From DATKBT01 sp035546295 (GTDB taxonomy: Bacteria > Acidobacteriota > Thermoanaerobaculia > Multivoradales > Multivoraceae): a stretch of DNA of 60,166 nt. The notes under the pieces are model-generated. The model was not told the origin of the DNA and did no database searches. It worked only from the letters and a program-made list of their open reading frames with translations. The position numbers were made by a program, and so were the translations under genes. This document shows positions 26,967 through 36,363 of the stretch, in pieces; within the stretch, counting starts at the first letter, position 1; each line of letters starts with the position of its first letter. The DNA lies in the NCBI GenBank assembly GCA_035546295.1, contig DATKBT010000001.1, forward strand, positions 1-60,166. The letters run 5' to 3'.

Positions 26967-26991
26967 GTAGAGGCCGACCTCCCGGTCGGCC
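26967..26991 (+). repeat. REP-like palindrome, copy 2
   Basis: GTAGAGGCCGACC, TCCC loop, GGTCGGCC; matches copy 1 (5914-5938) except for the base after GTAG and the loop. It sits between the convergent genes ending at 26907 and 27001, so it could act as a two-way transcription terminator. Confidence 0.75.
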
Positions 26992-27000
26992 GACGACGAC

Positions 27001-29223
27001 CTAGATCGCGCCGTCCTCGGCCAGCGCCCACACCACCGCCGCGCGCAGGACGCGCTCGCGCAGGCCCTGCGGCCGCTCGAGGCCCATGCGTTCGAGGTAG
27101 GGGACCGCGGAGCGCGGCGGGCTCGCCATCGCGCGCAGCGCGCCCAGCGACGGCGGACGCGGCACGCGTGAGCGTCCGAGCCTCGCCGAGAGCCCCCGAA
27201 GAGCGCGAGCGAGCGCCACCTCGACCTCGGTGAGATCGGTGCCGAAGGGGAATCTCGGGAGCATTCCCGCTTCGCGGAAGGGCTCGAGCTCGTCCTCGAG
27301 ACGTTGCGGCGTGTTCTGCCGGTCGCGGTCGGCGATGCGGTCGCCCTTGCGCACCTTGCCCGCCCGCCGGGCCTCGGCCAGCAGCTCCTCCTGGAAGCGC
27401 GAGTCGGCGATCGCGATCAGCGACAGCGCCACCTCACGATCGTCGCGCCCGCGCACGTCGGCGATGCCGTACTCGGTGACCACGATGTCCCGCAGGGCGC
27501 GGGGGATCGTGACGTGCCCGTAGGTGAACCGCACGTTGGAGCTGGCTCCTCCTTCGCTCTTCTCCCGAACGCTGCGCACCATCAGCACCGACCGTCCGTC
27601 CTCGAGCGCGTTGGCCATGACCACGAAGTCGAACTGCCCGCCGACCCCCGAGAGCACCCGTCCGTCGTCGAGCCCGTCGGAGGCGACCGCCCCGCCGAGA
27701 GTCGCCACCAGCCCGGTGTTGAGAAAGCGGGCGTGACGACGCTGCACGCGCTTGAGCTCCTCGCCGTCACCCCCGGCGCCAGCGGCGCCGCCATGGAGCT
27801 GGTTGACGAACGAGATCCTGGTCATCTCGAAGAGGTCGCGCTCGGCGGGGTCCATCGAGCGCAGCGCTTCGTAGAAGTCGCGCGGCCCGAGGAAGAAGCC
27901 GGCGTGGGCGACCCGCCCCCCGCGCAGGGCGTCGCCCCGTCCCGACGACGCGAGCTGCGACAGCACCTCCTCGTCCGAGAGATCCGCCGCGACGTCGAGC
28001 CCGCTCGCCGGGCGGCGCAAACGCCCGTCCGCCAGCTCCAGGTCGCTCGCCAGCACACCCAACGCCTGCCAGCGCTCGAGCTCGGCCGCGTCGAGACGAG
28101 GCCCCATCGAGCCCGAACGGACGAGCGCGCGGAGCAGCCGCGCCGAGACCTCCGGGTTCGCCGCCAGACCTTCCTCGTCAAGCGTCCGTTGCAGCGCAGC
28201 GTCCGGGTACACCCGTCGCCTGAGAATGCCGGCGCGGTAGAGGTGAAGGAAGCCGGGAACCAGCATCTCGCTCGGCGCGTACACCCCCTGCTCGAACGGT
28301 GCGAGGCCGCCCCACTCGTCGATCAGGTCTCCGTAGCGCTCGGCCAGGCCGGCTCTCGCCGCCAGCCTCCGATACCGATCGTTCTCGAGGTGCCGCTCGC
28401 GCAGCAGCTCGACGATGGCGTCGGCCAGGGACCCGATGCCGAGCTGGAGAGAGCCGCCGTCGCGCACCAGCGAGCTCGCGTAGAGCCCGATCCAGGAGTC
28501 GGCGGTCGAGACCGGCTCGTTGGGGGGCGCGAAGGGCAGGAAGTCGAGCTCGGGAGAGTCGACCACGGCGTCGAAGCGGCTGGTCGCCACCGCGGCATCG
28601 CCGGCCATGAACGGCAGGCGGCGGTTGAGCTGCCCGACCACCATCATCGAGCCGCGCCCCGCGGCGCGCCGCCTCGCCTCCCGGTCGAGCAGGTCGAGTC
28701 CGAGATCCGGGTTCGAGCTGAGGCTGTAGCAGGGCACTCCACGGACCGGCTCGGGCCCGGCGATGAGCTGCATCAGCACGTTGACGCCGTAGCCCTCGAG
28801 GTCGCGCAGCACGTCGGTGAAATTCGCGCTGATGTAGCTCTGCTGCGTGGAGGCGACGCCGAGCTCCCGTCCCGGCTCGAGGTAGAACTCGTTCACGGTG
28901 ACGTTCGGCGGCAGCCTGCCCGCCCGGCGATCGAGGACGTAGAGCAGGTCCGGATAGCCGGCGCCGAACAGTCGCTCGACCAGCGGCTCGACCAGCCTCC
29001 GCTCGAGCTCGGCGCTCGGCGTCGGCCGCGACAGGCTCAACGCGGTGATGATCCGCAGGTCGATCGCGGAATCGCTCGCCGCACGGCGGTAGAGCGCGTT
29101 GAGCAGCTGGTTGGGCTTGCCGATGCCGAGTGGAGTGCCGACGACGAGCCGCCCGCCCACGCGGGCGAGGATGTGGTCGACGCAGTCGTCGACCTGCTCG
29201 AAACGAAGAGGCGTGGCGTCCAA
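27001..29223 (-). CDS. Acetyl-CoA hydrolase/transferase family protein
   Basis: 740-aa CoA-transferase-fold enzyme. The N-terminal half has the propeptide-like substrate region (VVGTPLGIGKPNQLLNALYR), the centre LQLGIGSLADAIVELL, and the C-terminal half the family motifs VGGQFDFVVMA and VVTEYGIADVRG with the RDR/ISLI-type ending. Such enzymes hydrolyse acetyl-CoA or move CoA between acids such as acetate, succinate or 4-hydroxybutyrate. It is about 100-200 residues longer than ordinary two-domain members, through an insert around residues 290-430. The best in-frame start is TTG 29223, with no clear ribosome binding site, so the true start may differ. No coupled neighbour; the REP-like palindrome lies just past its 3' end. 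Confidence 0.86.
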   Translation of the reverse strand: MDATPLRFEQVDDCVDHILARVGGRLVVGTPLGIGKPNQLLNALYRRAASDSAIDLRIITALSLSRPTPSAELERRLVEPLVERLFGAGYPDLLYVLDRRAGRLPPNVTVNEFYLEPGRELGVASTQQSYISANFTDVLRDLEGYGVNVLMQLIAGPEPVRGVPCYSLSSNPDLGLDLLDREARRRAAGRGSMMVVGQLNRRLPFMAGDAAVATSRFDAVVDSPELDFLPFAPPNEPVSTADSWIGLYASSLVRDGGSLQLGIGSLADAIVELLRERHLENDRYRRLAARAGLAERYGDLIDEWGGLAPFEQGVYAPSEMLVPGFLHLYRAGILRRRVYPDAALQRTLDEEGLAANPEVSARLLRALVRSGSMGPRLDAAELERWQALGVLASDLELADGRLRRPASGLDVAADLSDEEVLSQLASSGRGDALRGGRVAHAGFFLGPRDFYEALRSMDPAERDLFEMTRISFVNQLHGGAAGAGGDGEELKRVQRRHARFLNTGLVATLGGAVASDGLDDGRVLSGVGGQFDFVVMANALEDGRSVLMVRSVREKSEGGASSNVRFTYGHVTIPRALRDIVVTEYGIADVRGRDDREVALSLIAIADSRFQEELLAEARRAGKVRKGDRIADRDRQNTPQRLEDELEPFREAGMLPRFPFGTDLTEVEVALARALRGLSARLGRSRVPRPPSLGALRAMASPPRSAVPYLERMGLERPQGLRERVLRAAVVWALAEDGAI

Positions 29224-29376
29224 GAGGCCACAAGCCTAGCCAAAAGGAGCGACATCCCTAGACGGCACCGCTCCGGATCGCTGGGACCCTGAGAATGACG
29301 GGGCCCGGAGGCGCTCGCGATCCGAGCAGGGCAACGTGCCGGGGAGGGCACGCCCGAGAGGAGTGGCGTGCCGGCG

Positions 29377-30537
29377 CTACGCCGCCTGGCGGGGCTGGAC
29401 CTGCGTTCTTTCGTCTCCCTCGAGCTCGATCTTCAGCGAGAGGAAGCGCAGGAGGTCCTTGAGCGAGAGGATCCCGGCGAGACGATCTCCTCCCTCGACC
29501 ACCATCATCCGCGACACCCCGCTCCTGCTCATCTTGGCCAGCGCCTCCAGCGCGTCGTCGTCCGGGCGCAGGGTGTTCTCTTCAGTGCACGACCGCGCGA
29601 TTGCGCCGACCGTCTGCTGGTCCCACTCCTCGACCGGCAGACTCTTGATCTCGCGCGTCGACACACAACCGACCAGCCGATCCTGGTCGACCACGGGGAA
29701 GAACTTGAAGTGGTGCCGGTAGACGTAGCTCTCGACCAGCTCACGAACCGAGATCGCGCGCGGCACGACGACCGGATGGGGCTCCATGAACCGGCTCACC
29801 GGCTCACCCTCGAGGGCGCGGCGCACCAGCACGTTCTGATAGGCCGACGATGCAGCCGCGCGCAGGAAGAGACCGATCATGAACCACCAGACGCCGCCGA
29901 CGTAGTTGCCCTGGACGAAGGCGATGACGCCGAGCCCGATCAGCACTATGCCGAAAAGGCCGCCGATCTGCGAGCTGATCTTGGTCGCACGACGGAGGTT
30001 TCCGCTCCGCGACCAGAGGATGGCGCGCAGGATCCGCCCGCCGTCGAGCGGCATCGCGGGGACCAGGTTGAACAGCACCAGCATCATGTTGATGAAGGCG
30101 AGGTAGCCGACCACCGCGAGCAGCGGCTGCGGCATCGCTCCCCCGACCGCGACCAGACCGAAAAAGGCCAGCGACAAGAAGGCGCTGGTGATCGGGCCGG
30201 CGATCGCCACCCACAGCTCGGCGCGGGGGCTGGGAGGCTCGCTCGCGAGCTCGGCCACGCCGCCGAACAGGAACAGTGTGATGCCGCGGATCTCGACGCC
30301 GTATCGCTGGGCCACCAGAGAATGGCCGAGCTCGTGGAGGATGACCGAGGCGAACAGCCCGAGCGCGCCGCCGATCCCCATCCCCCAGTAGACGGCGGTC
30401 TCGAGCCCCTCGACGACCGTCGGGAAGTAGCCGCTCGCCAGCGACCAGCTGATCAGGGCCGCGACCACGAGCCAGCTCAGGTCGATGCCGATCGGGATCC
30501 CGAAGATCTTGAAGAGCTGGAACTTGCGGCCGAACAT
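29377..30537 (-). CDS. M50 site-2-type metalloprotease with CBS pair
   Basis: 386-aa intramembrane metalloprotease. About six TM helices hold the zinc motif HELGH (68-72) in TM2 and the second motif MPLDGGR (about 170) near TM4. Two CBS domains follow (about 240-370), the second ending RMMVVEGGDRLAGILSLKDLL. CBS pairs usually bind adenosyl ligands, suggesting energy-state control of the protease. Family members cut anti-sigma factors or other membrane proteins; the substrate here is unknown. Start ATG 30537. The 477-bp divergent gap to msrA shows no gene and no clear promoter. Confidence 0.92.
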   Translation of the reverse strand: MFGRKFQLFKIFGIPIGIDLSWLVVAALISWSLASGYFPTVVEGLETAVYWGMGIGGALGLFASVILHELGHSLVAQRYGVEIRGITLFLFGGVAELASEPPSPRAELWVAIAGPITSAFLSLAFFGLVAVGGAMPQPLLAVVGYLAFINMMLVLFNLVPAMPLDGGRILRAILWSRSGNLRRATKISSQIGGLFGIVLIGLGVIAFVQGNYVGGVWWFMIGLFLRAAASSAYQNVLVRRALEGEPVSRFMEPHPVVVPRAISVRELVESYVYRHHFKFFPVVDQDRLVGCVSTREIKSLPVEEWDQQTVGAIARSCTEENTLRPDDDALEALAKMSRSGVSRMMVVEGGDRLAGILSLKDLLRFLSLKIELEGDERTQVQPRQAA

Positions 30538-31014
30538 CGGCGACTCCTATCGGCGTGACTGTCAACGGTTTCCGGCGCGTCGCGGTGCGGAGGGCTTTGG
30601 GGACGAGACCGGTCCCGCGGTCTCGCGGCGGCGCCCGGCGGGATGGAAGGGGCCTGGAGCTGTGGTGGCGGTGGCGAACGGAGACGGCGGGATCGCCTCC
30701 ACCCGACCATACTCTACGAGCTGGAACCGCCGTCGACGCGACCGTCTTCCACCCGCGCAGCGGCTCAGCCCAGTGCCGCCGATCGACTCGAGAGCTGCCG
30801 CGGTGCGACCGCTCCCGGGCGAGACGCCCGGCGGCGGCTCCAGCCGGCCGGCAGGTGCATGTGACAGCATTCCAAGGGTTTCCGGTGCTGAGCTGCTCCG
30901 CAGCGATGAACCGGGCTGCTAGACTCGGCTGGTCCGTCGCGGTCTGTGCGCCGCCGATCGATTCTCGTTCACATGCCCAATGCCTGTTCTGGCGCTGACC
31001 GAGAGGAACCCGAC

Positions 31015-31671
31015 GTGAGTCTCTTCTCCAGGAAGCTGGATCTGCCGACGAAGGAACAAGCCCTCCCGGGGCGCTCGGAGCCTCTCGAGGTTCCCGAGTA
31101 CCACTTCGTCCTCGAATCCCGGATCGTCCCGCCCTTCCCCGACGGGCTCGAGCGCTCTGTCTTCGGTATGGGCTGCTTCTGGGGCGCCGAGCGGAAGTTC
31201 TGGCAGGCCGAGGGCGTGTACAGCACGGCCGTCGGCTACGCCGGCGGTCTGACCCCCCACCCCACCTACCGCGAGGTGTGCACCGGTCTCACCGGCCACA
31301 CCGAGGTAGTTCTGGTGCTCTCCGATCTAGGTCGCCTGAGCTACGAGCAACTCCTGCGGATCTTCTGGGAGAACCACGACCCGACGCAGGGGATGCGGCA
31401 GGGCAACGACGTCGGCACCCAGTACCGGTCGGCGATCTACACGCACTCCGAGGCTCAGCAGGCCGCGGCGCTCGCTTCGCGCGACAGTTATCAGGAGCGG
31501 CTGCGTGAGGCGGGTTTCGGCACGATCACGACCGAGATCCGCGAGGCCCCGGAGTTCTTCTACGCCGAGGATTATCACCAGCAGTACCTGGCCAAGAACC
31601 CCGGCGGCTACTGCGGGCTCGGCGGCACCGGCGTCACCTGCGCGCGGGGCATCGCGGTCGCGTCCGATTGA
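31015..31671 (+). CDS. msrA: Peptide-methionine (S)-S-oxide reductase
   Basis: 218 aa, cytoplasmic. Reduces methionine-S-sulfoxide in proteins. The active-site motif GCFWG carries Cys54, and the long form of the family is clear from the N-terminus SLFSRKLDLPTKEQALPGR, which resembles E. coli MsrA. Resolving cysteines are likely in the C-terminal GGYCGLGGTGVTC. Start: the GTG at 31015 follows GAGAGGA and gives the family N-terminus; the frame is open back to 30946 but those residues do not fit. The stop TGA overlaps the TTG start of the next gene (TTGA), so the two genes are probably co-translated. Confidence 0.94.
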   Translation: MSLFSRKLDLPTKEQALPGRSEPLEVPEYHFVLESRIVPPFPDGLERSVFGMGCFWGAERKFWQAEGVYSTAVGYAGGLTPHPTYREVCTGLTGHTEVVLVLSDLGRLSYEQLLRIFWENHDPTQGMRQGNDVGTQYRSAIYTHSEAQQAAALASRDSYQERLREAGFGTITTEIREAPEFFYAEDYHQQYLAKNPGGYCGLGGTGVTCARGIAVASD

Positions 31672-33185
31672 CGATCGCCGGGGACAGCCGCCGCCGATCT
31701 CGGGTGGCCAAGGCCGACGCTGAGCGCGCGTCCGGGAGCCCGCCGGGGACGCGAGCTTCGCGGGCGCAGGATTTCCGCTACTGGCTCGAGCACGGGATCT
31801 ACCACACGGCGATGTGGCCGGTGCACCGCTTCTCGCACGAGAACGCGGGACGGCTCGGTGAGCACTTCAGCCGCCTGGTCTTCCACCTGCTGCTGAAGTC
31901 GGCGCGGCTGAGCCGGCGCAACCTCCGCCTCGTGTTTCCCGAGCGCGACGAGCGGGAGCTCGCGCAAATCGCGCGCGCCTCCTACGCCTGCTTCGGGCGG
32001 GTCTTCCTCGAACAGGTCTCGTTTCGGCGTTTCTCCAAGGCCGAGCTGCTCGAGCGGTTCGAAGTCGTCGGCCGGGAGAACCTGGAGCGCGCCCGCGCCC
32101 TCCAGCGCGGGCTGATCCTGCTCACCGGGCACTTCGGCGCCTTCGACGTCTCGGCCTTCCCGATCACCCAGGAGATCGGCACCTGCCACGTGCTGATTCG
32201 CCCGCCCTCGAATCCCTACCTCCGCGCCGAGTTCGAGCAGGTGCGCCAGCGTCTCGACTCCGTACTGGTTCCGAGGGCCCGCGCCGGCCACCGCCTCTAC
32301 AACCTGCTGCGCCAGGGGGCCTGCATCGGACTCGCGCTCGACCAACGGGTGCGGCCTTGGGACGGCCTGCTCGTCGACTTTCTCGGGCATCCGGCCTGGA
32401 CCAGCCCGGTGCCGGCGTTCCTGGCCTGGAAGTCGCGCGCGCCCGTCCTGCCGCTGTTCTGCGTGCCTCTGCCCGGCGCGCGCTACCGGCTCGAGATCCG
32501 TGAACCGATCGTGATCGAGGACGAGCGATACGACCCGGGCGAGATCACGCGCCGGCTGAGCGCCGAGCTCGAGCACGAGATCCGTGCGCACCCCGAGCTC
32601 TGGTTCTGGCCTCACGATCGCTGGCGCCTGGACGTCCGTCATCGCACCCGCCAGGCGCTGAAGCGGATCCATCGCGAGGCGCGTCTCGAGCCGGTGCTCG
32701 GCGAGCCGGCCGCCGAGCGCCCGCCCGGCCCCGCGCTCGGGGATCTCGGCTCGGGGCGCTTCCTCGAATGCGCGGAGCATCTGTCGATCCTGGGGTCGCA
32801 ACGCGAGTGCCATCGGTGGGCGAGGCGGCTCGCCGAGGCGCTGCTCGCACGCGGCTTCGCGGTCCAGGCGATCGACCTTCCCGCGCTGATCGGTGAGCTC
32901 GCGTCACTCGACTCCGACGTCGAGCGGCGGCGGCGAATGCACGGACTCGACGCCGCGGCCCTGTTGCTCCTTGCCGGAGCCGAGGAGCTTCGCGAGCGCC
33001 GCCATCTCGATCTCCTCGCCGAGCTGCTGGAGCATCGCCGGCTCAGGGGCTCGGTCGCCCTGCTGATCGAGACTCGCGAGCTGGGCGAGCGACTCGCGCC
33101 GTCGGCGCGACGCTTCCTCGAGCGCACGCGGGAGATCCTCGTCGGCCGCGCTCGCAGCGTCCCGACGCGCCGTCAGGCTCGCTGA
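31668..33185 (+). CDS. LpxL-family acyltransferase fused to a degenerate ATPase-like domain
   Basis: 505 aa, probably membrane-associated. Residues about 30-340 are a lysophospholipid (lipid A type) acyltransferase with the HX4D dyad His155/Asp160 in GHFGAFD, the LRR/NLRLVFPE entry motif and LDQRVRPWDGLLVDFLG. The extra C-terminal ~140 residues (about 358-495) are not part of that family: they follow the helix-strand order of an IstB/DnaA-like AAA domain (hydrophobic strand SILGSQ where a P-loop would be, then ARRLAEALLARGFAVQAIDL, a strand AAALLLLAGAEEL where Walker B would be) but lack GK[ST], so they should not hydrolyse ATP. Start TTG 31668 overlaps the msrA stop; GTG 31704 is an alternative. 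Confidence 0.83.
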   Translation: MTIAGDSRRRSRVAKADAERASGSPPGTRASRAQDFRYWLEHGIYHTAMWPVHRFSHENAGRLGEHFSRLVFHLLLKSARLSRRNLRLVFPERDERELAQIARASYACFGRVFLEQVSFRRFSKAELLERFEVVGRENLERARALQRGLILLTGHFGAFDVSAFPITQEIGTCHVLIRPPSNPYLRAEFEQVRQRLDSVLVPRARAGHRLYNLLRQGACIGLALDQRVRPWDGLLVDFLGHPAWTSPVPAFLAWKSRAPVLPLFCVPLPGARYRLEIREPIVIEDERYDPGEITRRLSAELEHEIRAHPELWFWPHDRWRLDVRHRTRQALKRIHREARLEPVLGEPAAERPPGPALGDLGSGRFLECAEHLSILGSQRECHRWARRLAEALLARGFAVQAIDLPALIGELASLDSDVERRRRMHGLDAAALLLLAGAEELRERRHLDLLAELLEHRRLRGSVALLIETRELGERLAPSARRFLERTREILVGRARSVPTRRQAR

Positions 33186-33225
33186 CCGCGAGTCGTCGCG
33201 GCGGAAGGCGCCGCGCGATCCGAGC

Positions 33226-34317
33226 TCAATCCTCGAACACGATCACCGAGCGCGCGACGTCGCCGCGCTTCATCGCCTCGAATCCCTGGTTGATGCCCTC
33301 CAGGACGATGCGCTCGGAGATCAGCTCGTCGAGCTTCAAGCGCCCCTGCAGGTAGAGGTCGATGTAACGGGGCATGTCGACGCGGAACCGGTTCGAGCCC
33401 ATCATCGAGCCCTGGATCTTGCGCTCAGGGAGGAATGCATGACCCGGAAGCTCCAAGCTGTCGCCCACCGGGATCATCCCGATGATGGTGGCCGTGCCTC
33501 CCGGCCGAAGCATGAAGAAGGCCTGCTCCGCTGCCGTCTTGTTGCCGATCGCCTCGAAGCTGTAGTGGACGCCGCCGCCGGTGAGGTCCTTGACCGCCTT
33601 AACCACGTCGACGCCGGTGCCGTCGATCAGGTCGGTCGCCCCCATCGACCTCGCCAGCTCGAGCTTGGAGGAGACCAGGTCGATCGCGATCACGCGGCTG
33701 GCGCCGGCGAGCGCCGCGCCTTGCACCGCGTTGAGCCCGACGCCGCCGCAGCCGATGACGGCGACCGAGGTCCCGGGCTCGACCCGCGCGGTGTTGAACA
33801 CCGCGCCGAGTCCTGTGGTCACGCTGCAGCCGAGCAGGGCGGCGCGGTCGAGAGGCATCTGCTCGGGGATCTTCACCACGGCGTGCTCGTGGACCAGCAT
33901 CTGCTCGGCGAACGAGGAGAGATGGAGGAACTGACCCATCCTGCCGCCGCCGTTTTGGCTGAGCCGCGGATCGGCTCCCTTCGCACGCGCGGTCTGCTCC
34001 TTGTTGGGGCAGATCGAGAGATGACCGGTGAGACAGGCCTCGCAGTTGCCGCAGTAGACGGACAGGCAGGTGACCACGTGATCGCCGGGCGCCACGTACT
34101 GCACCTGGTCGCCCACCGCTTCGACCACGCCCGCCGACTCGTGCCCGAGCACGACCGGCAGCGGGTGCGGGTACTTGCCCTCCATGAAGTGGAGGTCGCT
34201 GTGACACAGACCCGCGGCCTTGGTGCGAATCAGCACCTCCCGCGGACCGGGCGAGCCGATCTGGACGTCCTCGATGTGAAGCTCTCCAGGAACCTCCCGG
34301 AGCACGGCTGCCCGCAT
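33226..34317 (-). CDS. Zinc-dependent alcohol dehydrogenase (MDR family)
   Basis: 363 aa, cytoplasmic, NAD(P)-dependent oxidation of an alcohol or thiol adduct. Catalytic zinc ligands: Cys in GLCHSD, His-Glu in GHESAG; the structural zinc loop has four Cys (CGNCEACLTGHLSIC). The Rossmann motif is GCGGVGLNAVQGA. It resembles class III/formaldehyde-dehydrogenase-like enzymes of actinobacteria and acidobacteria; the substrate is not clear. Start ATG 34317 has a ribosome binding site (AGGGAG); the GTG at 34335 is less likely. It converges with the acyltransferase gene. The 331 bp upstream (34318-34648) show nothing. Confidence 0.93.
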   Translation of the reverse strand: MRAAVLREVPGELHIEDVQIGSPGPREVLIRTKAAGLCHSDLHFMEGKYPHPLPVVLGHESAGVVEAVGDQVQYVAPGDHVVTCLSVYCGNCEACLTGHLSICPNKEQTARAKGADPRLSQNGGGRMGQFLHLSSFAEQMLVHEHAVVKIPEQMPLDRAALLGCSVTTGLGAVFNTARVEPGTSVAVIGCGGVGLNAVQGAALAGASRVIAIDLVSSKLELARSMGATDLIDGTGVDVVKAVKDLTGGGVHYSFEAIGNKTAAEQAFFMLRPGGTATIIGMIPVGDSLELPGHAFLPERKIQGSMMGSNRFRVDMPRYIDLYLQGRLKLDELISERIVLEGINQGFEAMKRGDVARSVIVFED

Positions 34318-34648
34318 CTCGATCTCCCTGTTCACGGGAGCCGGCGGAGGGCCGGCTCCCGGGTTCCTGGCGCGTCATGGGTCCCCACGGACCTCGAGTC
34401 GCGGCTCGCCGATCTGGCACCATGGGAGCTCGGCTCCCGACGTCGCCCCGGCGCCCGGCGCAACCGACCGGCGCTCGGGCACGCCCTCGCGGGAGGCTCT
34501 GAGCGACGAGGAAGCGATCGTCGAATTGGGCTCCAAGGTGAACCGCAACGGCCTCGATGCTACTCGATCGCAACTCGGCTCGCTCTCGTTCGACCGGCAA
34601 CGAGCCATCGGAGGTTGACAAGATGTCCCATCGAGCGGCAGGTCGGCG

Positions 34649-36091
34649 CTACAGGGACTTCGACGAACGCTCGTCGATCCGGCGAACCGAGCGGCCGTAG
34701 AGCAGGCGGGCGCCGCGCTGGCCGGTGAGGTAGAGGTAGATCCACTCCAACATGACGCTGGTGCGGTTGCGGAAGCCGATCAGGAAGGCGACGTGGACCA
34801 GCGACCAGGCGAGCCAGGCGGCGAAGCCGCCGAAGCGCAGCCCGTGGATCCAGGCGACTGCGCGCGCCTTGCCGATGGTGGCCATTGTGCCGCGGTCGCG
34901 ATAGCGGAACTGCGGCCGCACCCGGCCGCGGAGGTCGGCGAGCACGCAACGAGCGGCGTGCCGCCCCTGCTGCATGGCGACCGGCGCCAGCGCCGGCAGC
35001 ACCGAGCCGGCCGGCGTGTCGAACCGAGCCGCATCCCCGGCGACGAAGACCTCGCGGCGCTCCGGCAACGAGAGGTCGGGAGCGACCGTGACGCGGCCGA
35101 CGCGGTCGCGCGCTCCGCCGAGGTCCTCGAGCAACCCGCTCACCGTGTTTCCGGCGGCCCACACCACGTTGTGGGTCGCGATCCGCTGCTCACCGCTCCG
35201 CGAGCTCTCCTCGCTCTCGCCGCCCTCACCGGGTGCCGAGCCCTCCATCGCGACGGTGACGCCGCCCCCGTCGATCGCCACGACGCGAGCACCGACCAGG
35301 ACCTCCACCCCGAGATCCTCGAGCTGTCGACGCGCGCTCCGGCGCAGCTCCTCGGGAAAGGGCGGCAGCACCGCCCTCTCGCCCTCGATCAGCAGGACGC
35401 GGGTCGAGGCCGGATCGATCAGCCGAAAGTTCCGGCGCAGCGTCTCCCGAGCGATCTCGGCGATGGCGCCCGCCATCTCCACCCCGGTGGGGCCGGCGCC
35501 GACCACGGCGAAGGTGAGGTCGCCGGGATCGACCGGCTCGCCACGGGCCGCCGCCCGCTCCGCCCGTTCGAAGGAGAGCAGGACCTTCTCGCGGATCTGG
35601 AGCGCGTCGTCGAGGGTCTTGAGCCCGGGAGCCTGGGCCTCCCACTCCGGATGCCCGAAGTAGGAGTGGCGGGCGCCGACCGCGACGATCAGCCAGTCGT
35701 AGGTGACCTGCTCGCCCCGGTGGAGCTCGACCGAGCGCCGTTCGGGGTGGATGGCGACGACCTCCGCCATCAGCACGATGACGTTCGCCTGGCGCCGGAG
35801 GATCGCGCGCAGCGGTCGCGCGATGTCCCCCGGGGACAGCCCGGCCGCCGCCACCTGGTAGAGCAGCGGCTGGAACAGGTGATGGTTGGTGCGGTCGATG
35901 AGGACGACGTCGATTGGTGCGCGGCGCAACGCCTTGACCGCCTGCAGACCGGCGAACCCGCCGCCGACGACCACCACCCGCCTGCGGTTGCGGACGTCGG
36001 GGCCTGCCGTCGGCGTCCCGGCTCGCGGTCCTCGGTCGCTCGCCGGCTCGAACCGCGCCGGGCCGTCGGCCGACTCCGGTCGCGCGCTCAC
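34649..36091 (-). CDS. NDH-2-like NAD(P)/FAD-dependent oxidoreductase
   Basis: About 480-aa pyridine nucleotide-disulfide-type flavoprotein. The FAD motif is VVVVGGGFAGLQAVKALR, followed by LIDRTNHHLFQPLLYQVA, which is characteristic of type II NADH dehydrogenases; the NAD(P) motif is VVGAGPTGVEMAGAIAE, and the second FAD motif VFVAGDAARFD. The C-terminal WxxHGLRFGGFAAWLAW segment is the membrane-anchoring helix of NDH-2. It would feed electrons from NADH to quinone without pumping protons. The start is uncertain: I take GTG 36091; the frame is open to GTG 36187, through Arg/Pro-rich residues. Divergent from the cupin gene across 272 bp with no clear promoter. Confidence 0.9.
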   Translation of the reverse strand: MSARPESADGPARFEPASDRGPRAGTPTAGPDVRNRRRVVVVGGGFAGLQAVKALRRAPIDVVLIDRTNHHLFQPLLYQVAAAGLSPGDIARPLRAILRRQANVIVLMAEVVAIHPERRSVELHRGEQVTYDWLIVAVGARHSYFGHPEWEAQAPGLKTLDDALQIREKVLLSFERAERAAARGEPVDPGDLTFAVVGAGPTGVEMAGAIAEIARETLRRNFRLIDPASTRVLLIEGERAVLPPFPEELRRSARRQLEDLGVEVLVGARVVAIDGGGVTVAMEGSAPGEGGESEESSRSGEQRIATHNVVWAAGNTVSGLLEDLGGARDRVGRVTVAPDLSLPERREVFVAGDAARFDTPAGSVLPALAPVAMQQGRHAARCVLADLRGRVRPQFRYRDRGTMATIGKARAVAWIHGLRFGGFAAWLAWSLVHVAFLIGFRNRTSVMLEWIYLYLTGQRGARLLYGRSVRRIDERSSKSL

Positions 36092-36363
36092 GGAGCGATG
36101 CCCCCGAGCGCGACGCCGAGCCGCTCGAGGTCGAGACGCTCGAGGTCGAGCCGGCGACGACCGCGGTCGTGGTCCGACGCACTGCACGCGTGATCCGGCG
36201 TCTGCGCGAGAGCGCCCGGCGGCGCGAGGACCGGCCGAGCGGCGGCGGCGGACGGGCCGAGTCGTGGCTTCGGCAAAGCTGCGTTCTCGGTGGGCGCGCT
36301 CACGAGGCGGTACAGTAGCCGAGCGCCAGGAGCACCCGGGACACCCGGGAGATCGGTGGACCG

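Noticed and set aside
27304..29292. Plus-strand open frame opposite the acetyl-CoA hydrolase/transferase
   Set aside because: Antisense shadow; no motifs, composition typical of reversed GC-rich coding sequence.
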